From NCBI GenBank assembly GCA_900550825.1, contig URTZ01000023.1, positions 1 to 17,138 on the forward strand: a stretch of 17,138 bases of DNA. The letters are read 5' to 3'. The notes below the pieces were generated by a model. It did no database searches, had not been told where the DNA came from, and was given only the letters and a program-made list of their open reading frames with translations. The number at the start of each line of letters is the position of its first letter. Positions within the stretch are counted from its first letter, which is position 1. This document shows, piece by piece, positions 1 to 7,177 of the stretch. This DNA comes from an uncultured Collinsella sp. Its GTDB lineage: Bacteria > Actinomycetota > Coriobacteriia > Coriobacteriales > Coriobacteriaceae. The position numbers were made by a program, and so were the translations under genes.

Positions 1-112
1 GAGTTCCGCACGAGCCGGAGAGCACTTAATGTGCTCTCCGTGCGAGTCAGGACTGTCCGAGCAGGCGACCTTATATATTTGCCCTCCCCGGGGCTCCTCG
101 CCAGTCCCTCAG
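1..112. other. Highly structured non-coding segment at left edge
   Basis: No convincing gene is seen here. The segment holds several perfect inverted repeats: 17-25 with 31-39 (9 bp, 5-nt loop), an outer 7-11 with 40-44, 50-55 with 102-107 (GGACTG/CAGTCC), and 64-68 with 98-102 (GGCGA/TCGCC, sharing base 102). An AT-rich stretch (71-80) lies in the inner loop. No U-tract follows the stems on either strand, so it does not look like a simple terminator of the minus-strand gene ending at 113. It could be a structured RNA or the leader of a gene to the left of the window. I do not recognise a known riboswitch core in it. Confidence 0.4.
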
Positions 113-1477
113 CTAGTTCTTCAGCGAGTTCAGCGGCGCCGGGAAGCGTCCACCACGGTGGGCAAGCACGGTGCCGGCGTTGGGGTTCACCGGCATGATG
201 GGCGCACGGCCAAACAGGCCGCCGTACTCGACGCAGTCGCCCACGCCCTTGCCGATGGCGGGAATTACGCGCACGGCCGTGGTCTTGTTGTTGATGACGC
301 CGATGGCCATCTCGTCGGCGATGATGCCGGCGATGGTCTCGACCGGGGTGTCGCCGGGGATGGCGATCATGTCCAGGCCAACGGAGCACACGCAGGTCAT
401 GGCCTCGAGCTTCTCGAGCGAAAGCGCACCGGCTTCGACGGCGGCGATCATGCCGGCGTCCTCGGACACGGGGATGAAAGCGCCGGAGAGACCGCCCACG
501 CTGGAGCTGGCCATGACGCCGCCCTTCTTGACGGCATCGTTGAGCATGGCGAGCGCACAGGTCGTGCCCGGGCCACCGCAGGTGCCCACGCCGATAATCT
601 CGAGGATGCGCGCGACGGAGTCGCCGATGGCGGGTGTGGGAGCCAGCGACAGGTCGACAATGCCTTTCTCGACACCCAGACGGCGGGCTGCCTCACGGCT
701 CATGAGCTCGCCGGCACGGGTGATCTTAAAGGCGGTCTGCTTAATCTTCTCGGCGACCTCCATCATCGATGCGGAATCGGGCAGCGTCTCCAGGGCTGCG
801 GCCATAACGCCGGGGCCCGAGACGCCTACGTTGATGACGGCGTCGGCCTCGCCACCGCCGTGGACGGCGCCCGCCATAAACGGGGAGTCCTCGACCATGT
901 TGGCAAAGCAGACAAACTTGGAAGCGCCGACGGAATCCTGGTCGGCCGTGAGTTTAGCGGCATCGATGATGGTCTGCGCGGCCATGAGCACGGCGTCCAT
1001 GTTGATGCCGGCACGCAGGCTGGCGACGTTGACGCTGGAGCAGACGCGGCTCGTGGTGGCGAGCGCCTGGGGGATGGACTGGATGACGCGGCGGTCGGCG
1101 TCGCCGATGCCCTTCTGGACGAGTGCGGAGAAGCCGCCCAGGTAGTCGATGCCGAGCGTTTCGGCCGCGCGGTCGAGGGCATGCGCGATGGGGGTGAGGT
1201 CCTCATCCTTGCAGCATGCGGCGATCTGCGCCACCGGGGTGACGGAAACGCGCTTGTTGACGATAGGGATACCGTACTCGCGCTCGAGGTTCTCGGCGGT
1301 CTCGACCAGGTGCTCAGCCGTGTGCGTCACGTGGTCGTAGATCTTCGTGCACATGCGGTCGAGGTTCTCGTCACCGCAACCCATGAGCGAAACACCCATG
1401 GTGATGGTTCTGATGTCGAGGTTCTGCTCCTCAACCATGCCGCGGGTTTCCGCGATTTCTGCGGGCGTGATCGCCAT
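113..1477 (-). CDS. PFL family protein (DUF711 / UPF0210)
   Basis: The protein has 454 residues, the usual length for this family, whose fold resembles pyruvate formate-lyase but whose function is not established. Family segments are clear: NLDIRTITMGVSL near the N-terminus, the Gly-rich HGGGEADAVINVGVSGPG in the middle, CGGPGTTCALAML and MASSSVGGLSGAFIPVSED after it, and EYGGLFGRAPIMPVN near the C-terminus. I chose the ATG at 1477 because AGGAG lies 7 nt upstream (1485-1489) and the protein then begins MAITPAEIAE, as relatives do. An in-frame ATG at 1534 would add 19 residues with no ribosome-binding site. No glycyl-radical function should be inferred from the name. In many genomes a small ACT-domain gene precedes this family, and none is present here. 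It lies 108 nt downstream of metH, behind a hairpin, so it may be transcribed separately. Confidence 0.9.
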   Translation of the reverse strand: MAITPAEIAETRGMVEEQNLDIRTITMGVSLMGCGDENLDRMCTKIYDHVTHTAEHLVETAENLEREYGIPIVNKRVSVTPVAQIAACCKDEDLTPIAHALDRAAETLGIDYLGGFSALVQKGIGDADRRVIQSIPQALATTSRVCSSVNVASLRAGINMDAVLMAAQTIIDAAKLTADQDSVGASKFVCFANMVEDSPFMAGAVHGGGEADAVINVGVSGPGVMAAALETLPDSASMMEVAEKIKQTAFKITRAGELMSREAARRLGVEKGIVDLSLAPTPAIGDSVARILEIIGVGTCGGPGTTCALAMLNDAVKKGGVMASSSVGGLSGAFIPVSEDAGMIAAVEAGALSLEKLEAMTCVCSVGLDMIAIPGDTPVETIAGIIADEMAIGVINNKTTAVRVIPAIGKGVGDCVEYGGLFGRAPIMPVNPNAGTVLAHRGGRFPAPLNSLKN

Positions 1478-1522
1478 CCTTGCGCTCCTATCTGCCAAAA
1501 CGAGCATAGTCTTATCTATTCT

Positions 1523-1560
1523 AACGTGCCGCACGTGCCAAGTGGCGCATGCGGCACGTT
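1523..1560 (-). terminator. Hairpin between metH and the PFL gene, possible terminator
   Basis: There is a perfect 11-bp inverted repeat (AACGTGCCGCA, 1523-1533, with 1550-1560). Inside it, after one mismatch, is a 5-bp stem (1535-1539 with 1544-1548, one G-U pair) and a 4-nt loop. It starts 26 nt after the metH stop. The U-tract on the minus strand is poor, while the plus strand has TTTT after the stem. It may therefore be a weak terminator, a processing site or an operator for the PFL gene. Confidence 0.4.
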
Positions 1561-1585
1561 TTGGTGCTCGGTTGTTTCCGTTGTG

Positions 1586-4150
1586 TTACTGCCCAAAGAC
1601 CTCTTCGGCGATACGAGCGCTTTCGGCGGCGTCCTTGGCGTAGTAGTCCGCGCCGATCTGCTTGGCGTATTCGGGGGTGAGCACGGCGCCGCCTACGATG
1701 ATCTTGACGCCCGGCACCTCGGCATGAAGCAGCTTGATGGTCTCCTCCATGGCGACGACCGTGGTGGTCATAAGCGCCGAGAGGCCGACGAGCTTAATGT
1801 CGCGCTCCTGTACGGTCTTGAGCACCTCCTGCGGATCGACGTCGCGGCCTAGGTCAAAGACGGTATAGCCGTAGTTATCGAGCAGCATCTTGACGATGTT
1901 CTTACCGATGTCGTGGATGTCGCCCTTGACGGTGGCCACGCAGATCTTGCCCTTGTCGGCGATCTCGCCGGCGGGCATCAGGCGCTTGATGGTGTCGAAG
2001 CCCACGCGCGCGGCCTCGGCCGAGGCCATAAGCTGCGGCAAGAAGAACTTGCCCTGGTCAAAGAGGACTCCGACCTCGTCGAGGGCGGGGATAAAGTGGT
2101 TGTTGATGAGGTCCATGGCGTCGTGGTCGGCCAGCAGGCGTTCGGTCTCGGCCGCGATTTCGCCCTTGCGACCCGAGACGACCATGTGGCGGATGGGGTC
2201 GTCATCGGCTCTTGCGGTGGTGCTTGCGGCAGGCGCGGCATCGCTCGATGCTGACTGAGCGGCCGCCGGGTTGGCGGCAATCTTGTACGGGTCGGTCCAG
2301 CCGGCGTAGCGCTCGATGTATCCGGTCGAGCCCTCGTCCTCAACGCTCAGCACGCGATAGCTGTAGACAGTGTCCATAAAGCGCTTGGAACCCGGGTTCA
2401 TGATGGGGGCGTCCAGACCTGCACCAAAGGCGGCGGCCAAAAAGACCGAGCCCAGCAGCGGGCGCGCGGGCAGGCCAAAGCTGATGTTCGATACGCCGAG
2501 TGCGCACTTGACGCCCAGGCGCTCCTTGCACATAGACATGGCGCGCAGGATCTGCTCAGCCTGCCGCTGGTTGGTCGAGGCGGTCATGACCAGGCAGTCG
2601 ATGAGGATGCGGTCCGGTCCGATGCCGTAGCGGGCAGCCTCGGCCACGATGCGCTCGGCGATGGCGAAGCGGGCCTCGGCGGTATCGGGGATGCCGCCTT
2701 CGTCGAGCGTAAGGCCGACAACGTTGGTGCCGTAGTGGGCGACCAGCGGAAAGATCTCATCCATGATCTGCTGCTTGCCATTGACCGAGTTGATGATGGG
2801 CTTGCCGGCGTAGCGACGCACGGCGGCCTCGACGGCGGCGGGGTCGGTGGAGTCGATCTGCAGCGGCAGCAGCGTGGAACCTTGGAGCTGCTCGGTCGCT
2901 TGCTGGATGACCTTGACCTCGTCGATCTCGGGCAGGCCCACGTTGACGTCCAGGATGTCGGCGCCCTGCTCCTGTTGGCTGATGCCCTGGCTCACGACGT
3001 AGTCCAGGTCGCCGTCGCGTAGGGCCTGCTGCAGGCGCTTTTTGCCGGTGGGGTTGATGCGCTCGCCGATGACGGCGATCTTGTGGCCGTCGCAGGGGAG
3101 GTCCACGACCGTCTGGGCGCTCGTGACCGACATGCTGGGCTTGCGGTGACGCGGGCTGGGCGTGTGGTTGTCGATGAGGGTACGAAGTGCCGCCATGTGC
3201 GCCGGCGTGGTTCCGCAGCATCCGCCGACGACGCTCACGCCGTCCTCGATCATGCCGGCGACGGCCTCGGCGTACTCGGGCGCCTGGATATCAAAGACGG
3301 TATTGCCGTCATCGTCCACGTGGGGCAGTCCCGCATTGGCCTGCACCATAACGGGCTTGTCGGTAACGGTGAGCATACGCGCAGCGAGTCCTCGGAGCTC
3401 GGCCGGGCCCTGGCTGCAGTTGATGCCAAGGACGTCGGCGCCGATGGCGTCGAGAGTGATGGCGGCGACCTCGGGGCTCGTGCCCAAGAAGGTGCGGCCG
3501 TCTTCCTCAAAGGTCATGGTGGCAAAGACGGGCAGGTCGGAGTTCTCGCGGCAGGCGAGGACTGCCGCCTTGATCTCGGCCAGGTCGGTCATAGTCTCGA
3601 TAATAAAGAGGTCCACACCCGCAGCGACGCCGGCGCGCACCTCCTCGGCAAAGAGGTCGTAGGCCTCGTCAAAGCTGAGGGTGCCCAGGGGGCGCAGCAG
3701 GGCGCCGATGGGGCCGATGTCGCCGGCGACGTAGCGGGCGCCGGCCTCACGGGCGCAGGCGACAGCGGCGGCAAAGACGTCTGTCACGGTGGCGGCTCCG
3801 TCGAGCTTGTGGGCGTTGGCGCCAAAGGTGTTGGCGGTGATCACGTCGCAGCCGGCCTCGACGTATTGGCGCTGAATGTCGGTAATGACCTGGGGCTCCT
3901 CAAAATTGAGCAGCTCGGGCAGGGCGCCGGCCTTCATGCCAGCGGCCTGCAACATGGTGCCCATGCCGCCATCAAACAGCAGGTGTCCCGTGCCCTCGAT
4001 GGCCGCACGCAGGCGATCGTCCTTAATGCGCAGATCGTCGATCGTGCGCGTCTTGTATGCAGCGCCATTACGACGGGCAGCATCAACGGGCGCCGCCAGC
4101 GCGGCGCCGTCCAGATTATGAGTGATAAGTATGTTTGAGCTATTCGCCAT
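1586..4150 (-). CDS. metH: Cobalamin-dependent methionine synthase lacking the activation domain
   Basis: This enzyme transfers the methyl group of 5-methyl-tetrahydrofolate to homocysteine through cob(I)alamin. Domains in the 854-residue protein are a homocysteine methyltransferase barrel (about 55-330; zinc ligands expected at Cys245, Cys311 and Cys312 in GINCSQGP and GGCCGTTP), a pterin-binding barrel (about 355-610; IGERINPTGKKR, ADILDVNVG), an Ala/Ser-rich linker (about 627-650), and a cobalamin module (about 650-854) with DIHDIG at 744-749, where His746 is the lower axial ligand. The protein stops there; full-length MetH has a further activation domain, encoded here at 6386-7177. The start overlaps the upstream gene by 11 nt and has no visible Shine-Dalgarno, so translation is probably coupled. 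The 50-residue leader before LLFDGGMGT is long, and its first dozen codons are AT-rich like the upstream cassette, so the extreme N-terminus may have been altered by insertion. Confidence 0.93.
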   Translation of the reverse strand: MANSSNILITHNLDGAALAAPVDAARRNGAAYKTRTIDDLRIKDDRLRAAIEGTGHLLFDGGMGTMLQAAGMKAGALPELLNFEEPQVITDIQRQYVEAGCDVITANTFGANAHKLDGAATVTDVFAAAVACAREAGARYVAGDIGPIGALLRPLGTLSFDEAYDLFAEEVRAGVAAGVDLFIIETMTDLAEIKAAVLACRENSDLPVFATMTFEEDGRTFLGTSPEVAAITLDAIGADVLGINCSQGPAELRGLAARMLTVTDKPVMVQANAGLPHVDDDGNTVFDIQAPEYAEAVAGMIEDGVSVVGGCCGTTPAHMAALRTLIDNHTPSPRHRKPSMSVTSAQTVVDLPCDGHKIAVIGERINPTGKKRLQQALRDGDLDYVVSQGISQQEQGADILDVNVGLPEIDEVKVIQQATEQLQGSTLLPLQIDSTDPAAVEAAVRRYAGKPIINSVNGKQQIMDEIFPLVAHYGTNVVGLTLDEGGIPDTAEARFAIAERIVAEAARYGIGPDRILIDCLVMTASTNQRQAEQILRAMSMCKERLGVKCALGVSNISFGLPARPLLGSVFLAAAFGAGLDAPIMNPGSKRFMDTVYSYRVLSVEDEGSTGYIERYAGWTDPYKIAANPAAAQSASSDAAPAASTTARADDDPIRHMVVSGRKGEIAAETERLLADHDAMDLINNHFIPALDEVGVLFDQGKFFLPQLMASAEAARVGFDTIKRLMPAGEIADKGKICVATVKGDIHDIGKNIVKMLLDNYGYTVFDLGRDVDPQEVLKTVQERDIKLVGLSALMTTTVVAMEETIKLLHAEVPGVKIIVGGAVLTPEYAKQIGADYYAKDAAESARIAEEVFGQ
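4139..4147. repeat. 9-bp inverted repeat, copy at the metH edge of the R-M cassette
   Basis: GCTATTCGC on the plus strand, spanning the stop of the DUF4928 gene and the first codons of metH. Its exact reverse complement is at 6397-6405, at the other edge of the restriction-modification cassette. Nine matching bases could be chance, but both copies fall within about 20 bp of the cassette edges. Confidence 0.5.
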
Positions 4151-5153
4151 GTGCGTCCATTTCGTCTAGAGCCCACTGAGGAATTTCTATTTGAAGAGAT
4201 TTGTCGGGCTCGATATCTTCGATTCGCTTGTTGTAGTGGGCAAGAAGCCGTGCGACATTTAATCGAATTAGGTCTCGCTTGTAGAACGATAATTCTTCAA
4301 TATTGATGCCGATAAACGATTCGAGCGCGATGACCTGTACGCGACTGCCGAGTCCCTCACTTTCGAACAGTCCGTAAGCGAAGGAAACTTTATCGTAGGG
4401 GACAACGACGATGGGCCGAATGCCATTTCGAATGTTATCTCGGCATCGATCGGTCAATTTGGCCATTGGCGATACAGTCACATGAAATGCAGCATCATTG
4501 ATTTGGAAATCGCCAGAACGGTCTGTCTGCTGGTCGGCGGCGTTTGAGTTGTCCTTTCCGATTTCTATGGTTGGAAATAACATCTCCAGTTTTGCACCTA
4601 CCAGGTGCTGTGCGACGGTGCCCGTCGGCTTATCGGACCGTAGGCTTGCTTCGGCTAGGATATCATCGACAATGACAGAAATTGGTTTTTGAAGATCGAT
4701 TTCGACTTTGATTCTCTGCCGGTTAAAGAAATCGACCTGGATTCGCTCGACGAAGAAATTGGCGATTGCATTCGCAGCTTCAAGACGAGTGTCTTCGCAA
4801 GTGTCACTGGGTAGGGCAGAGTTGATAATTGTGGCAAGCTCAAGCGCCATCGGGAGTGTACCGCGTGAGGTTCTGCCGCCCTCTGATGCGAAGGCACGCG
4901 TTTCCCCATGTCTGGCTAAAACTGTTTTGATGCATGCTCCACTTAGGCCTCGTACTTGGCTTCCCTTGTCCGATTGCACATAATCGTCGGTGAGCGGAAA
5001 ACGGTTTTGCAACAGCTCGCTTATGCCTATGCCAACCGCCATGACGTTACGGTTGACATTGCCTCGCTTGCTGCGCTTGGATTCGTACCAGAGTTCAATG
5101 GCATCCAAGATACCTTTATCGGGCTCGCTCAAGGAGCAATTGGTCATTTCCAT
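4140..5153 (-). CDS. DUF4928 family protein, probable restriction endonuclease partner
   Basis: The protein has 337 residues and resembles the DUF4928 family, which I know as a regular neighbour of cytosine-C5 methyltransferases and a likely type II restriction endonuclease. Recognisable segments are QVRGLSG (67-72) and SEGGRTSRGTL (90-100) in the N-terminal half, then HLVGAKLEMLFP (183-194) and SGDFQINDAAFHVTVSP (213-229). The last two could carry a divergent PD-(D/E)XK-like centre (Glu190, Asp215, with HVT replacing the usual ExK), but this is inference. The gene overlaps the methyltransferase 3' end by 38 nt, a tight two-gene unit. The ATG at 5153 has GGAG 9 nt upstream; an ATG at 5147 is the alternative. 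Codon usage is much more AT-rich than metH and metF, which suggests horizontal acquisition. Confidence 0.75.
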   Translation of the reverse strand: MEMTNCSLSEPDKGILDAIELWYESKRSKRGNVNRNVMAVGIGISELLQNRFPLTDDYVQSDKGSQVRGLSGACIKTVLARHGETRAFASEGGRTSRGTLPMALELATIINSALPSDTCEDTRLEAANAIANFFVERIQVDFFNRQRIKVEIDLQKPISVIVDDILAEASLRSDKPTGTVAQHLVGAKLEMLFPTIEIGKDNSNAADQQTDRSGDFQINDAAFHVTVSPMAKLTDRCRDNIRNGIRPIVVVPYDKVSFAYGLFESEGLGSRVQVIALESFIGINIEELSFYKRDLIRLNVARLLAHYNKRIEDIEPDKSLQIEIPQWALDEMDAHGE

Positions 5154-6276
5154 TATTGTTCACTCCGTTCCTTGAAGACATGAGCGCGGGCTTGACTGCA
5201 TTTTTTATAAGCCAAGTGACAACTGGCACGGCAACTGCATCGCCGAATGCGTAGCGAATCTGAGCATCCGAGAAGCCGCTAAACTGACATGAGTCAGCAC
5301 CTTGGAGACGGGCATATTCAGTTCCAGTCATCCAGCGAACTTCTATCTTTCCGTTTTCGCATATAACGACTGCCTGTCTTGATGAGCCGCCGCGAGCCGT
5401 TCTTAGACATCCGGCAATTTCTTCTTCACGGATTTCCCAGCGCACAACGCCTGATCGCGTGCGACGGTAAGCAGTGCGAACAATTTTTTCTTTGGCATTT
5501 AAGAAGCGCTGAAGGCGCTCTGCTTGATGCGGTGCAAGTGAGTCGATAAATGCTTGTACTTGGTTTTTGTTCCACCAACGCTTGTCGTCCTCGGGAATAT
5601 TTTCAACAACCGTTGCAAGGCCCGTCATGCGAAGTGGGCTCGGCTCGTTTAGGTGAGAGACGTGCGTAATGAGTGAAGGGTCGGAGTGAATCCAGGAGAC
5701 TTTTTCAGGTCGAAGCGAGGAATCGAGTCGGCTGTTGGGAAGAGGGTTTTTTAATCCGACGACAAACATGCGGGGGCGTGACTGGGGAAGCCAGTGCCGT
5801 GCATCGATAAAATAAGCGTCACATGAATAACCTAAACGATTGAATTCCTGGCAAACGAGTCTAAAGTCATCACTGTTATTAGACGTGGCAAGGCCGATGA
5901 CGTTTTCGAGAACAAGTGCCCGCGGGGCACGATCGCCCATTCCTTCGATGGCCTTAATAAAGCCAAAGAACGCACTGGACTCTTTGCCAGAGATAAGTCC
6001 TTCCCTGTTTCCCGCGAGAGATAAGTTTGTGCAAGGGCTTGACGCCCATGCGATGTCGGCTTGGGGTATTAGGTCGGGGTCGAGTGTGTGGACATCCTGC
6101 TCGACTAGATGCTCATCGCCCCAACACTGGCTGTACATGGCGCATTTAGTATGGTCTATGTCATTTGCCCAGATTGTTTTGATTCCGGCTTTTGCCATGC
6201 CGGCACGAGCCAAGCCAATGCCTGAAAAAAACTCAAGCGCGGTTAGTTGTGGCGAGAACTGCAGAATGTTGTGCAT
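5116..6276 (-). CDS. DNA (cytosine-5-)-methyltransferase
   Basis: This enzyme methylates C5 of cytosine in a specific DNA site using S-adenosylmethionine. The 386-residue protein shows the expected order of motifs: motif I ALEFFSGIGLARAG (about 13-26, cofactor binding), motif IV SSPCTNLSLAG (79-89, catalytic Cys82), motif VI LENV (123-126), motif VIII QSRPRMFVVG (165-174), a target-recognition region (about 180-295), motif IX around CLRTARGGSSRQ, and motif X FGDAVAVPVVTWL near the C-terminus. All catalytic residues are present, so it looks active. The target site cannot be read from sequence. It is the first gene of a two-gene restriction-modification unit, overlapping the DUF4928 gene by 38 nt. 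No clear Shine-Dalgarno precedes ATG 6276. Base composition is lower in GC than the flanking methionine genes. The cassette contains no transposase or integrase. Confidence 0.93.
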   Translation of the reverse strand: MHNILQFSPQLTALEFFSGIGLARAGMAKAGIKTIWANDIDHTKCAMYSQCWGDEHLVEQDVHTLDPDLIPQADIAWASSPCTNLSLAGNREGLISGKESSAFFGFIKAIEGMGDRAPRALVLENVIGLATSNNSDDFRLVCQEFNRLGYSCDAYFIDARHWLPQSRPRMFVVGLKNPLPNSRLDSSLRPEKVSWIHSDPSLITHVSHLNEPSPLRMTGLATVVENIPEDDKRWWNKNQVQAFIDSLAPHQAERLQRFLNAKEKIVRTAYRRTRSGVVRWEIREEEIAGCLRTARGGSSRQAVVICENGKIEVRWMTGTEYARLQGADSCQFSGFSDAQIRYAFGDAVAVPVVTWLIKNAVKPALMSSRNGVNNNGNDQLLLERAR

Positions 6277-6385
6277 GTACTGGCTTTCAGATAGTTGTTA
6301 TTTGGCATCTTATGGTACTTGTTTGTGAGGACATCCGCTTACTTACGGATGAGATTCCCTCGATACCGTGCCATCAATTGACATT
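6277..6385. promoter_or_regulatory. Intergenic leader of the R-M cassette with an inverted repeat
   Basis: This 109-bp AT-rich gap separates the activation-domain gene from the methyltransferase start. It carries an inverted repeat, CATCCG (6332-6337) and CGGATG (6346-6351), with an 8-nt spacer. It is the natural place for a cassette promoter or autoregulatory site on the minus strand. No canonical -35/-10 pair stands out; TAAGAT (6309-6314, read on the minus strand) is only a weak -10 candidate. No separate controller (C) gene is present. Confidence 0.3.
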
Positions 6386-7177
6386 TTATTCAGAATGCGA
6401 ATAGCAGGTGGTGTGGGCGGCGCGGAAGCGGCAGTGCTCGCGCATGCGGCAGATATTGCAGGTGGGGCGGCTCTGGGCGTCGTGGACTTCGCCGCCGAAC
6501 AGGCCAATCACAGCGGTCACGCTCTTGGTGGGCATGAGCAGGCTGGTGGGGGTGACGGTAAGTCCAATGAGGCGCGTGGCATTGAGTGCATCCACGATCG
6601 AGCGCTGGGCAGAGAGCGGGCAGTCGCCATAGCCGGGACTGAAGCGCCAGTTGCCGGCGAGCCCGTGTGCAGCGGCTGCAGCCTTGACCTGCTGGTCCAT
6701 CTGCTCGACGGCGGCCTCCACATAGGCAGAGCATGCGGCGTCGAGCACGGCGCCTTCCAGGGGTTGCTGGGCTCCCGTGGTGCGCAGACGGCGTTCGGCA
6801 GACATCCCGAGGGTGCAGGCCATGAGCGCCGCCAGGCGGGCGTCTTTGAGATGTCGATAGATATCGCGACCCCGCAGCTCAACGTTGGTGCCGACCAAGC
6901 GAATGCAAGGCTCACTTTGTTCGTCCACGCCCGTGGCATCGACGGCAAACACGCGGCGCACGCCACGGGGCTCAATGTCCAGTTCCAGACGTTCAACGAC
7001 AAGCTCAATACGTCGTGACAGTTCGGGCTCAATCTGCTGGCCGCCGTAACCCAGATACCGCAGCATCTCGGCACGGTCGACACGGGGATGGTGCGCGGCA
7101 TCGACACGGTAAAGCGCCGGCGACGCAAGGTCGGCCGGCACTTCGACAGCGGTTGTATCGATGCGCGGTTTTTCCAT
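6386..7177 (-). CDS. Stand-alone methionine synthase activation domain protein
   Basis: The 263-residue protein matches the C-terminal activation domain of MetH, which binds S-adenosylmethionine and drives reductive methylation of inactive cob(II)alamin. The core motif RFSPGYGDCPLSAQ (178-191) is present, as are the RYLGYGG (40-46) and LDAACSAYVEAA (145-156) segments. A C-terminal Cys cluster (Cys240, Cys243, Cys249, CNICRMREHC) may bind zinc or iron; its role is not established. The ATG at 7177 overlaps the metF stop as TAATG, so the two are translationally coupled. An upstream in-frame ATG at 7270 lies inside metF and is rejected. It complements the truncated MetH at 1586-4150, although the restriction-modification cassette now separates the two genes. 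Confidence 0.9.
   Translation of the reverse strand: MEKPRIDTTAVEVPADLASPALYRVDAAHHPRVDRAEMLRYLGYGGQQIEPELSRRIELVVERLELDIEPRGVRRVFAVDATGVDEQSEPCIRLVGTNVELRGRDIYRHLKDARLAALMACTLGMSAERRLRTTGAQQPLEGAVLDAACSAYVEAAVEQMDQQVKAAAAAHGLAGNWRFSPGYGDCPLSAQRSIVDALNATRLIGLTVTPTSLLMPTKSVTAVIGLFGGEVHDAQSRPTCNICRMREHCRFRAAHTTCYSHSE
6397..6405. repeat. 9-bp inverted repeat, copy at the activation-domain edge
   Basis: GCGAATAGC on the plus strand, in the last codons of the activation-domain gene. It is the exact reverse complement of 4139-4147. Together the two copies bracket the restriction-modification cassette, which suggests an insertion boundary. Confidence 0.5.

Noticed and set aside
1..112. RNase P, SRP or tmRNA gene at the left edge
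   Set aside because: There is a superficial likeness in short stretches, but the conserved core sequences of these RNAs are absent.
29..1852. Long plus-strand frame antiparallel to the PFL gene and the metH end
   Set aside because: It is a shadow frame caused by high GC; the minus-strand proteins are clear family members. The same applies to the long minus-strand frames opposite glnN and the alcohol dehydrogenase.
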